Assembly: GCF_000158915.1 (NCBI RefSeq)
Contig: NZ_GG657754.1
Span: forward strand, 10,414,431 to 10,478,430
From: Streptomyces himastatinicus ATCC 53653
GTDB taxonomy: Bacteria; Actinomycetota; Actinomycetes; Streptomycetales; Streptomycetaceae
DNA: 64,000 nt
Reading direction: 5' to 3'
Part shown: positions 63,028-64,000 of the stretch, piece after piece
Position numbering within the stretch: the first letter of the stretch is position 1
Layout of the letters: every line of letters begins with the position of its first letter
The notes under the pieces: model-generated
Seen by the model: only the letters and a program-made list of their open reading frames with translations
Database searches by the model: none
What the model was told of the DNA's origin: nothing
Position numbers and translations under genes: made by a program

Positions 63028-64000
63028 ATGTGCGGAATCACCGGCTGGGCGTCCTTTCACGGCGACGCCCGCAACCAGGCCCCGGTCATCGAGGCCATGA
63101 CCGGCTCCCTCACCCCACGCGGTCCCGACGCGGGCGGCGTCTGGCTCGGCGAGCGGGCCGCCATCGGCCACCGCCGTCTGGCCGTCATCGACCTGGCCGG
63201 AGGCGCTCAGCCGATGACCGACCGGCCGAGTGAGCCGACCGTCGTGCTCAGCTACAGCGGCGAGGTCTACAACCACCACGCACTGCGGGCCGAGCTGCGC
63301 GGCCGAGGGCACGCCTTCCGTACCCGCAGCGACACCGAGGTGGTGCTGCGTGCCTACGCCGAATGGGGCGAGGACGCGGCCGAGCACCTGGACGGAATGT
63401 TCGCCTTCGCCGTCTGGGACGAACGCGCCCAGCGGCTGCTGCTGGTACGGGACCGGCTCGGGGTCAAGCCCTTGTACTGGGCGCGCGTCGACGGCGGATT
63501 GGCCTTCGCCTCCGAACCCAAGGCGCTGTTCGCCCATCCGGAGATACGGCCCCGGGTGGACGCGGACGGGCTGAGGGAGGCGTACAGCCTGCTGTTCAAC
63601 ACCGGCCCTACGGTGTGGTCCGGCATCCGGGAGGTCGAACCCGGCGGGCTGCTCGTGCTGGACCGCGACGGCGTCCGGGAGCGTCGTTACTGGCAACTGG
63701 ACGCCACGCCCCACACCGACGACGGGGAAGCGACGTTGGAGCGGATCCGCGAGCTGGTCGGCACGGCGGCCCGGAGCCAGTTGGAGGCCGACGTCCCGCT
63801 GTGCAGCCTGCTCTCCGGCGGGCTCGACTCCACCGTCCTGACCGCTCTGCTCGCCGGTGAACTCCGCGAGCGGGAGGGGACGGACGCCCGTATCCGCTCG
63901 TACGCCGTCGACTACAGCGACCAGGCCGAGCAGTTCACCGGCGATGTCCTGCGCACCGGCCACGACACCCCCTATGCCGCCGAGGCCGGGGCCTTCATCG
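63028..64000 (+). CDS. asnB: Asparagine synthetase (glutamine-hydrolysing), 3' end beyond window
   Basis: 324 codons are visible. The N-terminal class II glutaminase has its Cys nucleophile right after Met (MCGITGWAS), RGPDAGG, RRLAVIDL and SYSGEVYNHHAL, where the usual YNGEIYN is altered to SGEVYN, plus DTEVVLRAY. The synthetase domain opens with the pyrophosphate loop LLSGGLDST near 261-269. ATG 63028 has AGGAG 8 bases upstream. Family length is about 600. It may be a housekeeping AsnB or a pathway amidotransferase. It is not a beta-lactam synthetase by this criterion, because those have lost the Cys. Confidence 0.9.
   Translation, partial: MCGITGWASFHGDARNQAPVIEAMTGSLTPRGPDAGGVWLGERAAIGHRRLAVIDLAGGAQPMTDRPSEPTVVLSYSGEVYNHHALRAELRGRGHAFRTRSDTEVVLRAYAEWGEDAAEHLDGMFAFAVWDERAQRLLLVRDRLGVKPLYWARVDGGLAFASEPKALFAHPEIRPRVDADGLREAYSLLFNTGPTVWSGIREVEPGGLLVLDRDGVRERRYWQLDATPHTDDGEATLERIRELVGTAARSQLEADVPLCSLLSGGLDSTVLTALLAGELREREGTDARIRSYAVDYSDQAEQFTGDVLRTGHDTPYAAEAGAFI

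Noticed and set aside
63028..64000. Beta-lactam synthetase as an alternative to AsnB, given the OAT2-like neighbour
   Set aside because: The glutaminase Cys is present right after Met, which beta-lactam synthetases lack; no ceaS, pah or cas-like genes are visible.

Overview
The window is GC-rich with strong third-position GC bias, many GTG starts and several TTG starts. It carries typical actinomycete families (MmyB-like regulators, DUF3516 helicase, eCIS-type LQRxAGN motifs), leaderless promoters, and a palindromic repeat (62557-62596) that I recall as widespread in Streptomyces. It is most probably a Streptomyces chromosome; I cannot name the species. No rRNA, tRNA, CRISPR array or intact mobile element was seen.

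Layout. (1) 0-13.9 kb: housekeeping-like genes. These are a TesB thioesterase cut by the window edge, a DUF3516 helicase, a membrane metal-dependent hydrolase, a two-gene heterodimeric ABC exporter with one degenerate ATPase site, an L,D-transpeptidase lipoprotein, a DctA-type symporter, a divergent MarR/ABC exporter pair and a CoA transferase. (2) 14-31 kb: a carbohydrate region interrupted by an amino-acid ABC importer. It holds an acetyl-xylan/cephalosporin-C esterase with a LacI regulator, a secreted HExxH protease, a GH127 protein, a MerR-PP2C fusion, a seven-bladed lectin-like propeller, a double GH43 protein, a frameshifted GH43/ricin exo-galactanase and a GH146-like beta-L-arabinofuranosidase with a LamG tail. 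Together these fit turnover of arabinose-decorated galactan. (3) 31-37.7 kb: an aldo/keto reductase, then an adenylation enzyme / membrane flavoreductase / crotonase operon divergent from a CobW GTPase. (4) 37.8-51.9 kb: small redox modules. Three MmyB-like regulators each face away from an oxidoreductase, AhpD/cupin or efflux gene and share one promoter layout. A PaoABC-type aldehyde oxidoreductase operon (large subunit frameshifted) lies between them. A TetR regulator shares an operator with a downstream SDR gene.

(5) 49.8-57 kb: an island of broken genes (SnoaL-like, intradiol dioxygenase, eCIS/polymorphic-toxin type, IclR, enolase superfamily, MHS transporter, CadD) around an intact paaI-paaK pair. 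(6) 57-64 kb: a possible biosynthetic or metallophore locus. It has an ArgJ/OAT paralogue behind tandem ARG boxes, a FecBCD-type importer, an MFS exporter and an AsnB-type synthetase cut by the window end.

The most interesting regions are the adenylation/membrane-reductase operon, the three-copy MmyB promoter architecture, the eCIS-like toxin remnant pair and the ArgR-controlled ArgJ/Fec/AsnB locus. All functions are inferred from motifs recognised by eye; no database search was run.
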